Origin: Ferruginibacter paludis
Lineage (GTDB): Bacteria; Bacteroidota; Bacteroidia; Chitinophagales; Chitinophagaceae
NCBI RefSeq assembly: GCF_030409685.1
Contig: NZ_JAUFQJ010000014.1
Location: 124,001-188,000, forward strand
DNA: 64,000 nucleotides
Direction: 5' to 3'
Shown here: positions 43,492-52,983 of the stretch, in pieces
Position numbering within the stretch: the first letter of the stretch is position 1
How the letters are laid out: the number at the start of each line of letters is the position of its first letter
Made by a program: the position numbers and the translations under genes
Notes under the pieces: generated by a model
What the model was told of the DNA's origin: nothing
Databases searched by the model: none
What the model saw: the letters and a program-made list of their open reading frames with translations, nothing else

Positions 43492-44742
43492 ATGTTTCTA
43501 AAAAAAAGTATACCAATAATTTTTCTTTGCCTTGCAGTTTGCACGTTGCTTACTGCGCAACAGTTACAAGACAGTGCGGAGCAGCGTTCAGCCTATACGG
43601 TCAACAACACTTTACCTGCCACACCGGCGCAACAGGATATTAAAGATGTAGTTAAAAAAATATTTAAAAGTAACCCAGCTGTTGACGACGAAACAGGGCA
43701 GCAAAAAAATAAAATATACAACAGCTTTTTCCCCATGGCGGGCTATACGCTGCAAACGGGTTTTGCAGTTATTGTAAGCGAAGGACTCGCTTTTTATACC
43801 GATACCAGCCGCGACCAAAAAATTTCCAGCATACTTACCAGCGTTGCTTATACCCAATACCACCAGATACTTTTTCCCATGCTGGCTAATTTCTGGACGA
43901 AGCACAATCAACTAAACATCGTGCTGGATTACCGTTTCATCAAATACCCATCCACAACGTACGGACTTGGCGCAAGAACAACAGACGATGATGCCTATAC
44001 CTTAAATTATAATTATGTCAAGCTGCACCAAACCATCCAGGCAAAAATTTACCGGAACCTGTATGCTGGTGCCGGTATTTATTATGACCATATCTGGAAC
44101 ATCTCCGAAGTAAATCCACCCGCCGGTGTAAGAACTTCTTTTCAAAAATATGGTGTTAGCCAGACAGAAACCGCTTCGGGTATTGCGCTCAAACTATTAT
44201 ACGACTCCCGCATCAACCAGATCAACCCGGGCAATGGCGCTTATGCCAATATTGTATACCGGCCCAATTTTAGATTTATGGGCAGCGATAACAACTGGCA
44301 GTCGTTGCAAATGGACGTTCGCAAATATTTTAAATTATTTGGCAGCGACAAAAATATTCTTGCCCTGTGGAGCTTTAACTGGCTCACTCTGGCTAAATCA
44401 AAGCCTCCCTATCTGTTGCTGCCCAGCACCGGCTGGGATGATTTTTACAATACCGGCCGCGGCTATATCCAGAGCCGTTTCCGGGCGAAAGACATGATTT
44501 ATGCAGAAGCAGAATATCGTTTTGGCATAGCAAGTAACGGCCTGCTCGGCGGTGTGGTATTTGGCAACGTGCAATCCTTTTCAAAAAACCTTGCTACCCA
44601 ATTGGCAGTACTCGCCCCGGGCTTTGGTGCCGGTCTGCGGGTAAAGCTCAACAAATTTTCCAACACCAATCTTTGTATTGATTATGGCTTTGGCATGAAT
44701 GGTTCGAGAGGGGTGTTTTTAAATTTGGGGGAAGTATTTTAA
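43492..44742 (+). CDS. BamA/TamA-like outer-membrane protein
   Basis: A 416-aa exported beta-barrel with a signal peptide (IPIIFLCLAVCTLLTAQ). It lacks long POTRA repeats; after a ~60-residue linker it goes straight into barrel strands (YHQILFPMLANFW, LNIVLDYRFIKYP, RVKLNKFSNTNLCIDYGFG). The end GVFLNLGEVF is the BamA/surface-antigen type C-terminus. It probably functions in outer-membrane assembly or transport; the short form is common in Bacteroidota. The start at 43492 is chosen by the signal sequence. It follows the GH63-like gene but with a 75-bp gap, so linkage is uncertain. Confidence 0.82.
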   Translation: MFLKKSIPIIFLCLAVCTLLTAQQLQDSAEQRSAYTVNNTLPATPAQQDIKDVVKKIFKSNPAVDDETGQQKNKIYNSFFPMAGYTLQTGFAVIVSEGLAFYTDTSRDQKISSILTSVAYTQYHQILFPMLANFWTKHNQLNIVLDYRFIKYPSTTYGLGARTTDDDAYTLNYNYVKLHQTIQAKIYRNLYAGAGIYYDHIWNISEVNPPAGVRTSFQKYGVSQTETASGIALKLLYDSRINQINPGNGAYANIVYRPNFRFMGSDNNWQSLQMDVRKYFKLFGSDKNILALWSFNWLTLAKSKPPYLLLPSTGWDDFYNTGRGYIQSRFRAKDMIYAEAEYRFGIASNGLLGGVVFGNVQSFSKNLATQLAVLAPGFGAGLRVKLNKFSNTNLCIDYGFGMNGSRGVFLNLGEVF

Positions 44743-44980
44743 TAAGGCTGAATTTGAAATATACAGAACTAGCCTGGTTGCAGAAGTAGCTTTCAATAAG
44801 ATCAACTCTCATTTTTGTTTTGTGTATCAACACGTATACGTTCTCTCCCGGTAAATCTTAAATTGTTGCAGGCTTCTGGGTTCCTAACCATAATTAAACA
44901 ACTTAAATAACATTGACATGCAATCGCACAAAAGGCTCGCACCTATTTGTCTAATTGTTACAGCACTCAAATTTCCCCGC

Positions 44981-46810
44981 TCAGGCCTGCACCAATCCTT
45001 TCTCCGCAGCAAGTTCCTGCAGCTCATTTTCCAGCAAGCCTACACTTTGTTCTGCCGCATGCATGGCCTGCATAAAGGCTGTATAATTCAGTTCCGGTGT
45101 GGCTGGTAATTGTTTATAATAACTGATTCCGTCATGGAGGTTCTTAAAAAATTCAGTGTAGTATCGTTTTCTCTTGACGTCTGGCTCTTTTCCATTTTCA
45201 TTTTCCAGTTGCTCTTTTATAAAGTTGAGGTAAAGACCCAGTTCTGCTACAAACAGGTTGGGCCTGTCTGCAACATCCATAATATTGGTGCGACCGTAAA
45301 TATGATCCGTCATAGTTTGCAACGTCACCACCTTGTTGAAGTAAGCGATATTCGGCCCGGGGCAAATAGTAACCGCATCCATATTTTTTACAAACAACTG
45401 TTCGTATTTAATGGTTGCGGCGTTGCTCAATCCAACACATAAACATTCTTTAGCTAATACACCTGTCAGTTGTTGCTGGTATTCCTTTTCGGGCAGCGCC
45501 ATGGATTGCAGTTCGGCGATTTTCAGCTTTTGGTATTTACGGCTGGCGGTACAAATGGGTTCAGGGCCAAACTCGGTATTAAATGCCAGGTGTTTTTCTG
45601 TACAGGGGCTGCCCGGTTTATTTTTTTGAATTCGTTGCTGTTTTTCGATATCACTGGTAGTGCCTTTCAGGTAATGAAAACGCACACCCAGCGGAGAGTT
45701 ATGGCTTAATACAACATCTTCCTTTTTTGCTTTGCACAACAGCTCCATGGTATGTTCATCCACAGTAGTTGCTTCGGGCACCAGTAAAAAAGGCGTGCCC
45801 CAACCGGTACTTTCTACGCCATAATAGCTATGTAAAAAATGATCTTCACCTGCCGTTCCAATGCCACCCTGGACACTGATAATTTGATTAGGTGGATACA
45901 CAAATATTTTACCTGTTTTCTTTTGTACAGCAGCATTAAAAATTTCGAGCAATGTATCAATCAGTTCCTGCTTTTTTGTTTTAAATTCTTCCAGTATCGG
46001 GCCGAGCAAAAATCCATCTGTGGCAAATGCATGCCCGCCACAATTCAGGCCTGATTCAATCCTGAACTCGCTTACCCATACTCCTTTCTTCGCCAGGTAT
46101 TTACCCTGTATCAGCGCCGACCTGTAGTCGCTTACTTTGATGATTACTTTTTTATTAAAACCGCCGTCTTCATTTACTTCAAAGGCGGAACATTTTTCCA
46201 GGTAATTGTATAACCGCGGATTTAAGCCTGCGGAAAAAACAATGGATGAATTTTTAAGATTACTGTTCGCATAGCCTCTCAGCGCTGCTACTGCATCTGA
46301 ACTGTCTTCCGCAGCCGCACCGGTGTTACCGGCATTTTCGCGGTCTAATTTCGTCATGATGTTTACATCAATACTGCCGGCCAAAATATGGCTTCTCAGG
46401 TAATTTTCGAGTTTTACTTTTTCTTCTGCATTTTCACAAGCCAGCATCTGCAGGTATTGTTCTTTCAGCTTGTTGTCATCGGGCAACATTTCAAAATACT
46501 GCACTATTTCTGACCCTTTTTCAAAAGGCAGTTTTTTTAGTGCTTCCAGCTGGTTGTGTACAATTGTATTTACCAGGTTCAGGTAATCGGTAACCCGCTT
46601 TGCACGAAAATCTGTTTCATGATTGCTGATCTCAAAGTAGGGTTGGTTGATGAGAGGATAATATTGTTTACGCATCATTTCCATCAAGCGGTCTTCTACA
46701 ATTGATATAACAGACGAGATACCAAAACGGGCAACTTTTATTGGAGAGTCAACAGTAAAAGCGAGGCCCATTACCGGGATATGAAATTTGTGTGGTTGAA
46801 GGTTTGTCAT
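44981..46810 (-). CDS. uncharacterised nitronate-monooxygenase-like protein beside hemN
   Basis: A 609-aa cytoplasmic protein of unknown function. Segments VMGLAFTVDSPIKVARFGISSV at the N-terminus, ESGLNCGGHAFATDG (near 260) and SVQGGIGTAGEDHFL (near 313) resemble the FMN-phosphate loops of TIM-barrel nitronate monooxygenases (GGH and GGI motifs). The C-terminal third holds conserved-looking cysteines: GSPCTEKH, EPICTASRKYQ, KECLCVGL and TICPGPN, possibly an Fe-S or metal site. It is larger than ordinary NMOs. It lies 176 bp after hemN on the same strand, suggesting a redox or low-oxygen job (inference). Confidence 0.65.
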   Translation of the reverse strand: MTNLQPHKFHIPVMGLAFTVDSPIKVARFGISSVISIVEDRLMEMMRKQYYPLINQPYFEISNHETDFRAKRVTDYLNLVNTIVHNQLEALKKLPFEKGSEIVQYFEMLPDDNKLKEQYLQMLACENAEEKVKLENYLRSHILAGSIDVNIMTKLDRENAGNTGAAAEDSSDAVAALRGYANSNLKNSSIVFSAGLNPRLYNYLEKCSAFEVNEDGGFNKKVIIKVSDYRSALIQGKYLAKKGVWVSEFRIESGLNCGGHAFATDGFLLGPILEEFKTKKQELIDTLLEIFNAAVQKKTGKIFVYPPNQIISVQGGIGTAGEDHFLHSYYGVESTGWGTPFLLVPEATTVDEHTMELLCKAKKEDVVLSHNSPLGVRFHYLKGTTSDIEKQQRIQKNKPGSPCTEKHLAFNTEFGPEPICTASRKYQKLKIAELQSMALPEKEYQQQLTGVLAKECLCVGLSNAATIKYEQLFVKNMDAVTICPGPNIAYFNKVVTLQTMTDHIYGRTNIMDVADRPNLFVAELGLYLNFIKEQLENENGKEPDVKRKRYYTEFFKNLHDGISYYKQLPATPELNYTAFMQAMHAAEQSVGLLENELQELAAEKGLVQA

Positions 46811-46986
46811 TATGGATGATGTGATTTTTTATGACCGATATATTTTTATGTCTGATGTCTGATTTATTTCTTTGCGCTACCTTTTTTTGATGCTGATAAA
46901 GCTTTTATTTCGCCGGGTGAAATCAGTTCTTTCTATCAACTCCCCGACCCATTTGTTTTTACTTTTGATTTTTTATTTTTTACTTG
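46811..46986. repeat. hemN-to-NMO-like gap with repeat related to 555-574
   Basis: Positions 46898-46918 (aaagcttttatttcgccggg) closely match 555-574. The neighbouring TGTCTGATGTCTGATTTA also echoes the repeat at 399-429. No gene is visible. Confidence 0.4.
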
Positions 46987-48351
46987 TTAAATCGCTTTGC
47001 TAAACGTCTTTGCCGTGCTTTCATTTTTCCATAGTTTTATATCCAACGCTGCACTGATGTTCCTGATAAATGAGTTTCCTTTCGGTGTAACCTGTATATC
47101 ATCGCCTGTGATCTTTACCAGGCCGTCGGCTTCCAGTGCATTCAATGCCGAAAAAACATGCAATTTAAAATCTGCATTCGCCAATTCTTTGTGCAGACTG
47201 GTTTTACTTTCACACATCAGCTCAAGTATTTTTTTACGGATCACCAGGTCTTCTTCGTTTAACAAATGACCATTTACCAACGGTAATATTCCCTGGTTGA
47301 TTTTTTCTTCATAGGCTTCCACTTCTTTTTCATTTTGTGCAAAAGCAGTCCATGAATCGCTTATGCTGGAAACGCCCAAGCCAATGATGAGTTTTGATTG
47401 GGTGGTGGTATAACCCATAAAATTGCGGTGCAGTTGCCCGCTCGCCGCAGCGGTAAATAATTTATCATCCTTTAAAGCAAAATGGTCCATGCCGATACTT
47501 ATAAAACCTGCTGCTTCCAGTAATTCTTTACCCCTATTATACATCTCCCACTTTTGTTCTGCAGCTGGTAAGTCGGCCTCTGTGTATCTTCTTTGTCCCT
47601 TGCTTTTCCAGGGCACATGCGCATAGGAATAAAAAGCGATCCTGTCAGGCATTAAGCTTGTAATTTTCTCAACCGAAAACTGCACGCTTTGTACGGTTTG
47701 ATGCGGCAGGCCATAAATCAAATCGATATTGATGCTGTTGTAATTGTATTTTCTTGCCCAGTCAACCACTTCTTTGGTACGCTCAAAAGATTGCACCCTG
47801 TTGATGGCGAATTGAACAACGGGGTCAAAATCCTGCACGCCGAGGCTGATGCGGTTAAAGCCCACCTCTGCCAGCTTTTTCAAATGTTCTTCTGTTGTAT
47901 AGTTGGGGTGTACCTCAACACTAAATTCGTGATCCGCATTTACCACCGCATCTTTTGTAATGCCGTTAATCAGCTGCACCAGGTTTTCCGGACTAAAAAA
48001 AGTGGGTGTACCGCCGCCAAGATGTATTTCTTTAATGACCGGCGCGGCAGACAGCAGCGAGCGGTAAATTTGCCATTCTTTTAAAACGGCTGCTATATAA
48101 GGATCTTCAACGGAATGATTAACAGTAATACGCTTGGTGCAGGCGCAAAAAGTACAAAGATTTTCGCAAAAAGGAAGATGCACATAAATGCACAATTCCC
48201 CAGCTTCTTCAGCGAATGTTTCCAGCACAGCCTGTTTCCAGCTTGCTTCATTGATGGTAGAAAAATCCCAGTAGGGTACGGTGGGGTAGCTGGTGTACCT
48301 TGGCGTTGGTACATCATATTTTTTTAATAAAGGAAGTATTGAATTGCTCAT
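46987..48351 (-). CDS. hemN: oxygen-independent coproporphyrinogen III oxidase
   Basis: A 454-aa radical-SAM enzyme that decarboxylates coproporphyrinogen III without oxygen, for heme synthesis. The 4Fe-4S motif CENLCTFC is at residues 62-69 with the extra Cys at 71. HLGGGTPTF and ISLGVQDFDP are family segments, and HRNFMGYTT belongs to the true HemN subfamily, not the HemW type. The start at ATG 48351 gives MSNSILPLLKKYD; the longer frame begins with unrelated sequence. An FNR-type palindrome 146 bp upstream suggests induction at low oxygen. Confidence 0.95.
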   Translation of the reverse strand: MSNSILPLLKKYDVPTPRYTSYPTVPYWDFSTINEASWKQAVLETFAEEAGELCIYVHLPFCENLCTFCACTKRITVNHSVEDPYIAAVLKEWQIYRSLLSAAPVIKEIHLGGGTPTFFSPENLVQLINGITKDAVVNADHEFSVEVHPNYTTEEHLKKLAEVGFNRISLGVQDFDPVVQFAINRVQSFERTKEVVDWARKYNYNSINIDLIYGLPHQTVQSVQFSVEKITSLMPDRIAFYSYAHVPWKSKGQRRYTEADLPAAEQKWEMYNRGKELLEAAGFISIGMDHFALKDDKLFTAAASGQLHRNFMGYTTTQSKLIIGLGVSSISDSWTAFAQNEKEVEAYEEKINQGILPLVNGHLLNEEDLVIRKKILELMCESKTSLHKELANADFKLHVFSALNALEADGLVKITGDDIQVTPKGNSFIRNISAALDIKLWKNESTAKTFSKAI

Positions 48352-48496
48352 GGTATAACGTCTTAGACAACTGAATATGTTTGATCTGTGTTTGCTGAGT
48401 GGTATTTGATTAACGGATACCTGCAACAATACACAACTCTCCTTGCCAGGGCAAGTCAGAACGGCTGCAATTTAGCCGCTATCAAAAAATTATTCT

Positions 48497-48510
48497 GTGA
48501 TGATAATCAT
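48497..48510 (-). promoter_or_regulatory. FNR/CRP-type palindrome upstream of hemN
   Basis: GTGAT-GATA-ATCAT is a perfect spaced inverted repeat TGAT-N4-ATCA, close to the FNR consensus TTGAT-N4-ATCAA. A second overlapping palindrome CATAT-TTTG-ATATG covers 48508-48521. It sits between hemN and the GH43 gene end, 146 bp before the hemN ATG. Confidence 0.5.
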
Positions 48511-48605
48511 ATTTTGATATGCTTTAAAACATACGGGCAGGGGTGCCGCATCCGGGCGGTTTATTTTTGGGGGAAATGCCTATTTAAATGCCTATGGAAT
48601 TACTT

Positions 48606-49592
48606 TTATTTCAGCCTGTTTTTTTCAACGCCGGCTTTGGTGATTGTTACTTTTTTGATCAGTCCCTGTGTATCAAAATACATTCGCTCAATACAGGTTT
48701 CCCTTGAATTGCCGTCAGTTTCCGTCAACGGCCGCCGGTGGTAAATAATGTACCATTTATCCTGACCGGGAACCTGTATCACTGAATGATGTCCTGCGCC
48801 GGTAGCGATAGAGGGATCCTGCTGTAATATTTTACCTATCCGTTTAAACGGACCAAAAGGCGATTTGGCTACAGCATAGGCTACGCTGTAGTCCGGGCCT
48901 GTCCATCCGCCCTCCGACCACATCAGGTAATACTGCCCTTTACGGATAAACATCAGGGGCCCTTCTACGTAGCCACCGGGAGTAATTTCCCTAAAGGTGG
49001 TACCATCTTCAAAAGTTTCCAGGCCAGTAAAATCGCTTTTTAACCGGGCAATGTTACAATGCTGCCAGCCGCCGTAAATAATATAATACTGTCCGGTAAC
49101 ATCTTTAAACACGAACTGATCAATGGGCTGGGCTCCATTATAAAACTGGTCTATCAGTGGCTTGCCCAGATAATCTTTAAACGGGCCTTCGGGCTTGTCG
49201 GCCACTGCCACGCCAATACCACCTTTTTCATTGTTGTTTTGAATATCGTTGGCGCCGAAAAATAAATAGTATTTGCCGCCCTTTTCTACAATCGCTGGTG
49301 CCCACAGAGCACGCCTGGCCCAGTGTACAGCCGAAGTATCTAAAATATGGTCATGCTTTTTCCAGGTAATTAAATCGGGGGATGAAAAACAATCGAAGAA
49401 AACCTGCTTGTCATACTTATCTGAAGTGGTGGGATAAATCCAGTATTGCTTTCCGAAAATCACCCCTTCCGGATCGGCATACCAGCCGGGAAATAAGGGG
49501 TTGCCGCTGGTAACAGGCCGCGATTTTTGTTGTGCTGTTATCGATAGCGCCAGGAATAATAAAGAGAAAAAAAATATAGCAGGCTTAGTCAT
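48606..49592 (-). CDS. GH43 glycosidase
   Basis: A 328-aa secreted single-domain GH43 enzyme (signal PAIFFFSLLFLALSITAQ). Catalytic triad: Asp in GWYADPEG (near 39), Asp in QPIDQFVF (near 157) and Glu in YVEGPLMF (near 208). The end carries GHHSVIQVPGQDKWYIIYHRR, the same segment seen in the second domain of the tandem GH43 (GHNSVIQIPGKDEWYIVYHR), so the two are close paralogues. It is a solitary gene 9 kb away from the glycosidase cluster. Arabinosidase or xylosidase activity is likely; which one is not resolvable. Confidence 0.9.
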   Translation of the reverse strand: MTKPAIFFFSLLFLALSITAQQKSRPVTSGNPLFPGWYADPEGVIFGKQYWIYPTTSDKYDKQVFFDCFSSPDLITWKKHDHILDTSAVHWARRALWAPAIVEKGGKYYLFFGANDIQNNNEKGGIGVAVADKPEGPFKDYLGKPLIDQFYNGAQPIDQFVFKDVTGQYYIIYGGWQHCNIARLKSDFTGLETFEDGTTFREITPGGYVEGPLMFIRKGQYYLMWSEGGWTGPDYSVAYAVAKSPFGPFKRIGKILQQDPSIATGAGHHSVIQVPGQDKWYIIYHRRPLTETDGNSRETCIERMYFDTQGLIKKVTITKAGVEKNRLK

Positions 49593-49822
49593 TGCAACGT
49601 ATTTAATAGGAGCTAAAGATAAATCGATTTTGTTTCACACGAAGCCATTTCACACAAAGCGAACAGAGGATCAAAGAAAACAACGCATAATTACTTTGTT
49701 ACTTTGCTTTAGTTGTGCCCGCTATGTAAAACTTTTTCATCGGCCGTTGTGTGAAATTTTTTCGTAGGGTCCTTTGCGTTAAAATATTTTGCTTTTTAAA
49801 AATATGTCTCTACTTTCGACCT

Positions 49823-50167
49823 ATGAAGTATGCCTGCCCGCCACTGCGTGATTTTATACAGGATTTTAAACTTACCAACCCTTTAGGTGCAGATTGTTTT
49901 GAAGCCACCGTTGACTTTATTGTTGGAGGTAGTAATATAAAAATAGAGAGTGAGGTACATATTGTTACCAGTTATCCAGGTAAAAGGGGTATTGTATATT
50001 TGTTAACCCGCGAAATTACCGTGAACGAATTGCCGACCATGTTTGATGCTAACAGGGAGACCTTCGAATACATTCCACAGCAAAATTTAAGAATAGAAGG
50101 TACCCACCCTGCCGCAGGCAAATACATTGCGTTTATAAGCCCCACTAATACGGGAGTCACTTACTGA
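49823..50167 (+). CDS. conserved hypothetical protein
   Basis: A 114-aa soluble protein, sequence beginning KYACPPLRDFIQDFKLTNP. It appears beta-rich (CFEATVDFIVGG, KIESEVHIVTSYPGKRGIVYLL). No family is recognised. The upstream frame is discarded as non-coding. A TACTTTCG -7-type box at 49811-49818 ends only 4 bp before ATG 49823, so the messenger would have essentially no leader. Confidence 0.5.
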   Translation: MKYACPPLRDFIQDFKLTNPLGADCFEATVDFIVGGSNIKIESEVHIVTSYPGKRGIVYLLTREITVNELPTMFDANRETFEYIPQQNLRIEGTHPAAGKYIAFISPTNTGVTY

Positions 50168-50311
50168 AAAATTTTACTGCAAACAACAAAACACTTGCTC
50201 CATCGTTTAAAAATCGCATTGCAATCAGTCCGCAATTTTTGCACTGCTCCTGCCCGCTTTTATCTTCTTTAAACTATTGAACAAATTTTTATAGATGAAG
50301 GGGTTTGCCCT

Positions 50312-50319
50312 TACTTTTG
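50312..50319 (+). promoter_or_regulatory. candidate -7 promoter box
   Basis: TACTTTTG matches TAnnTTTG exactly and lies 16 bp before ATG 50336, giving a leader of roughly ten nucleotides. No clear -33 element was found. Confidence 0.4.
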
Positions 50320-50335
50320 TAAAAAAACGAATATT

Positions 50336-50794
50336 ATGCAAGCAATACTGGTAATTCATAATTTACTGCGCTGGGCAGTGGTACTATTTGGGGTTTGGAC
50401 TTTAATCAACGGCCTGACAGGTTATTTTGGCAAGCGCTCTTTTACTGCCAATGATAACCGCAGCAACTTGTTTTTTATGATCAGCTGTGATATACAGTTA
50501 TTGGTAGGGTTGATTTTGTATTTCAATAATGGCTGGTTTGCCAGGCTGAAAGATTTGGGCAATAACATGAAAGATCCTTATACCCGTTTTTTTACCATGG
50601 AACATTTAACCATGATGTTGGTAGCATGGGTGTTGGTGCATGTGGGCAGGGCAACCGTTAAAAAAGCCGGCACAGATGTGGCAAAACACAAAAAAATGCT
50701 GATCTTTTTTGGCCTGGCTATTATATTGATTCTGGCCTCTATTCCATGGCCCTTCCGCGAAGCGATTGCAAGGCCGCTGTTTAGAACAAGCTAG
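50336..50794 (+). CDS. four-helix membrane protein with conserved His, cytochrome b-like
   Basis: A 152-aa inner-membrane protein with four helices: IHNLLRWAVVLFGVWTLING, FFMISCDIQLLVGLILYF, LTMMLVAWVLVHVG and LIFFGLAIILILASI. Histidines near membrane faces (IHNLLRW, MEHLTMM, LVHVGRA) resemble those of small b-type cytochromes, so heme binding is possible but unproven. Proteins of this length and pattern are widespread in Bacteroidota. Function is not assigned. Confidence 0.65.
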   Translation: MQAILVIHNLLRWAVVLFGVWTLINGLTGYFGKRSFTANDNRSNLFFMISCDIQLLVGLILYFNNGWFARLKDLGNNMKDPYTRFFTMEHLTMMLVAWVLVHVGRATVKKAGTDVAKHKKMLIFFGLAIILILASIPWPFREAIARPLFRTS

Positions 50795-50913
50795 TTTTAA
50801 TGGATAATTATTGAATGGATATTTGATAATGACAACATTAATTATCCATTAAATAATTCTGAATTGAAAAATATCCATTATCCATTTATAAATTATCAAT
50901 TAAGAAACAAACG

Positions 50914-51702
50914 ATGGCTGCTGCTAAAAAAACTAAACTTCCAACTATACTTATCACCAACGATGATGGTATAACATCGCCGGGTATACGCAATTTGGTA
51001 GAGGCGGTAAAAGGCCTTGGCAAAATTGTAGTGGTGGCACCCGACAAACCCCAAAGCGGCATGGGGCATGCTATCACCATTGGTCAGCCGTTAAGAATGA
51101 GCAAGAGCGATTTATTTGAAGGGGTGGAAGCCTGGCATACCAGCGGCACGCCTGTAGACTGTGTTAAACTTGCCGTAGATAAAATACTGCATGGCAAGCC
51201 TGACCTTTGCCTGAGTGGCATTAACCATGGCGCCAATCATTCTATCAATGTAATTTATAGCGGTACCATGAGTGCGGCCATGGAAGCTTGTATTGAGAGC
51301 ATTCCAAGTATTGGTTTTTCGCTGATGAGTTATAACTACGAGGCCGATTTTGCACCGGCAAGGCATTATGTAAGACAAATTGTAGAGTCGTTACTAAAGA
51401 AAAAAATGGACAAGCATTTACTGCTGAATGTGAACATTCCTGATATACCGATGGAACTGATAAAAGGTGTAAAAGTTTGCAGACAGGCGTATGCCAAATA
51501 CGAAGAAGATTTTAAACAACGCAAAGATCCGCATGGCAAAAACTATTACTGGCTAACGGGTGCCTTTGTAAATTTTGATAAAGGAAAAGACACCGATGTA
51601 TGGGCGCTGGAAAATAATTACATCAGTGTTGTACCTGTTATTTTCGACCTTACCAACTATCCTTTAAAAGCACAGCTTGAAAAAACCTGGAAAATAAAAT
51701 GA
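50914..51702 (+). CDS. surE: 5'/3'-nucleotidase SurE
   Basis: A 262-aa metal-dependent phosphatase that dephosphorylates nucleoside monophosphates. The Asp pair ITNDDGITSPGI near the N-terminus, VVAPDKPQSGMGHAIT, and SGINHGANHSINVIYSGTMSAAMEA, with the metal-binding Asn, are all intact. The stop overlaps the next small membrane-protein gene by 4 bp (ATGA), so the pair is coupled. The Lys-rich N-terminus (AAAKKTKLP) is short. Confidence 0.95.
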   Translation: MAAAKKTKLPTILITNDDGITSPGIRNLVEAVKGLGKIVVVAPDKPQSGMGHAITIGQPLRMSKSDLFEGVEAWHTSGTPVDCVKLAVDKILHGKPDLCLSGINHGANHSINVIYSGTMSAAMEACIESIPSIGFSLMSYNYEADFAPARHYVRQIVESLLKKKMDKHLLLNVNIPDIPMELIKGVKVCRQAYAKYEEDFKQRKDPHGKNYYWLTGAFVNFDKGKDTDVWALENNYISVVPVIFDLTNYPLKAQLEKTWKIK

Positions 51703-51995
51703 TATTTAAAAAAGATAATTATGGCCTTGGCATTGTGCTGGGCCTGCTTGGTCCCGTTGCAGGCTTTGGCATTTTCAAGCTGCTGAAATACCGCATGTTT
51801 TCGCTGAAGGAAATGTACCAGTGGATGACCCTTAATCATAACCTGATAACCGCCTGGATAAGTGTGTCGCTGTTCGCCAACGCCCTGTTGTTTACTTTGT
51901 ATGTAAATGCCAGGATAGATAAAACTGCCAAAGGAATTTTTTTGGTAACGGTCATCTACGCTATCACCGCATTGCTCATTAAATTTTTCGGTTAA
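51699..51995 (+). CDS. small three-helix membrane protein after surE
   Basis: A 98-aa protein with three hydrophobic helices (GLGIVLGLLGPVAGFGIF, ITAWISVSLFANALLFTLYV, GIFLVTVIYAITALLIKFF). It is translationally coupled to surE by the ATGA overlap and is followed 12 bp later by a methyltransferase gene. The function is unknown; it may anchor or organise the neighbouring enzymes. Confidence 0.7.
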   Translation: MIFKKDNYGLGIVLGLLGPVAGFGIFKLLKYRMFSLKEMYQWMTLNHNLITAWISVSLFANALLFTLYVNARIDKTAKGIFLVTVIYAITALLIKFFG

Positions 51996-52007
51996 CAAAT
52001 CATTACT

Positions 52008-52748
52008 ATGCAATCGCACCCCTGGTTTAAAGATTGGTTTAACTCGCCTTATTACCACCAGCTCTACTTTAACAGGGACGAACAGGAAGCCGCCAGGTTT
52101 ATTGATGCTTTAATTGATCACCTGAAACCAACTGCCCGTGCCTATATGCTGGATGTAGCCTGTGGTAAGGGCAGGCATTCTATACACTTGGCTGAAAAAG
52201 GTTTTGAAGTAATTGGTATTGATTTAAGCGAAGACAGTATTAAAGAAGCTTTGCAGCACGAGGCCGGTAACCTGCATTTTTATTTGCATGATATGCGCCT
52301 CCCTTTCCGCATCAACTACTTTGATTATGCCTTTAATTTTTTTACCAGCTTTGGCTATTTTGCCACACAGCGGGAACACGACAATGCCATACGAACCATT
52401 GCCCAGGCAATAAAAAAAGAAGGTCGTTTTGTGCTGGATTATTTAAACGTTCATTATGCAGAAGACCATTTGGTGCACCAGTTTGACAAGGAAATCGATG
52501 GCGTAAATTATTTCATCACCAAATGGTTTGATGAAACACATTTCTATAAAAAAATAACGGTAGAAGATGAGGCCCTCCCTGAACCATTGGTTTACCAGGA
52601 AAAAGTAGCCAAATTTTCGCTTGGTGATTTTACAGACATGTTTGCCTACCAGGGTTTGCAAATACAGGAAGTGTATGGCGATTATAACTTTGGTAAATAC
52701 GACGTAAAAAAATCACCCCGCTTAATTATGATTGCAAAAAAAGTGTAA
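52008..52748 (+). CDS. class I SAM-dependent methyltransferase
   Basis: A 246-aa soluble methyltransferase with a Rossmann core. Motif I is LDVACGKGRHSIHLA at about residues 47-61. Motif II follows (VIGIDLSEDSI), and the FNFFTSFGYF and GRFVLDYLN segments mark later strands. The acceptor substrate is not evident. It is the third gene of the surE unit, 12 bp after the three-helix protein. Confidence 0.85.
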   Translation: MQSHPWFKDWFNSPYYHQLYFNRDEQEAARFIDALIDHLKPTARAYMLDVACGKGRHSIHLAEKGFEVIGIDLSEDSIKEALQHEAGNLHFYLHDMRLPFRINYFDYAFNFFTSFGYFATQREHDNAIRTIAQAIKKEGRFVLDYLNVHYAEDHLVHQFDKEIDGVNYFITKWFDETHFYKKITVEDEALPEPLVYQEKVAKFSLGDFTDMFAYQGLQIQEVYGDYNFGKYDVKKSPRLIMIAKKV

Positions 52749-52983
52749 GCACCGCAATCATACCCACGCTTCAATAAAGCTGCCATAAAAATATGTTGTA
52801 TAAGTGTGCGACGCCACTGAAGTGCAATCAGGGCAAGCTGTTCGGACAAAAACAAAAACTCTTTGTCCAGTCAACAAACCATTGTTCAATATCCTTGCAT
52901 CGCCCTCTGGTACGCTTTGTTCTTCGGTCAGCACTTCCAGGTTGCATACACTGTTGCTATTTGTAACTTAAATAAAAGCAAGG
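52749..52983. other. 235-bp gap before the LtaS-like pair
   Basis: No gene. One 7-bp inverted repeat, GGACAAA (52844-52850)/TTTGTCC (52862-52868), lacks a T-run. The string GTGCGACGCCAC near 52806 resembles GGCGACGCAACG near 40728, a possible short dispersed repeat. Confidence 0.3.

Noticed and set aside
52844..52868. Inverted repeat GGACAAA/TTTGTCC as a terminator
   Set aside because: A 7-bp stem with a long A-rich loop and no T-run on either strand.
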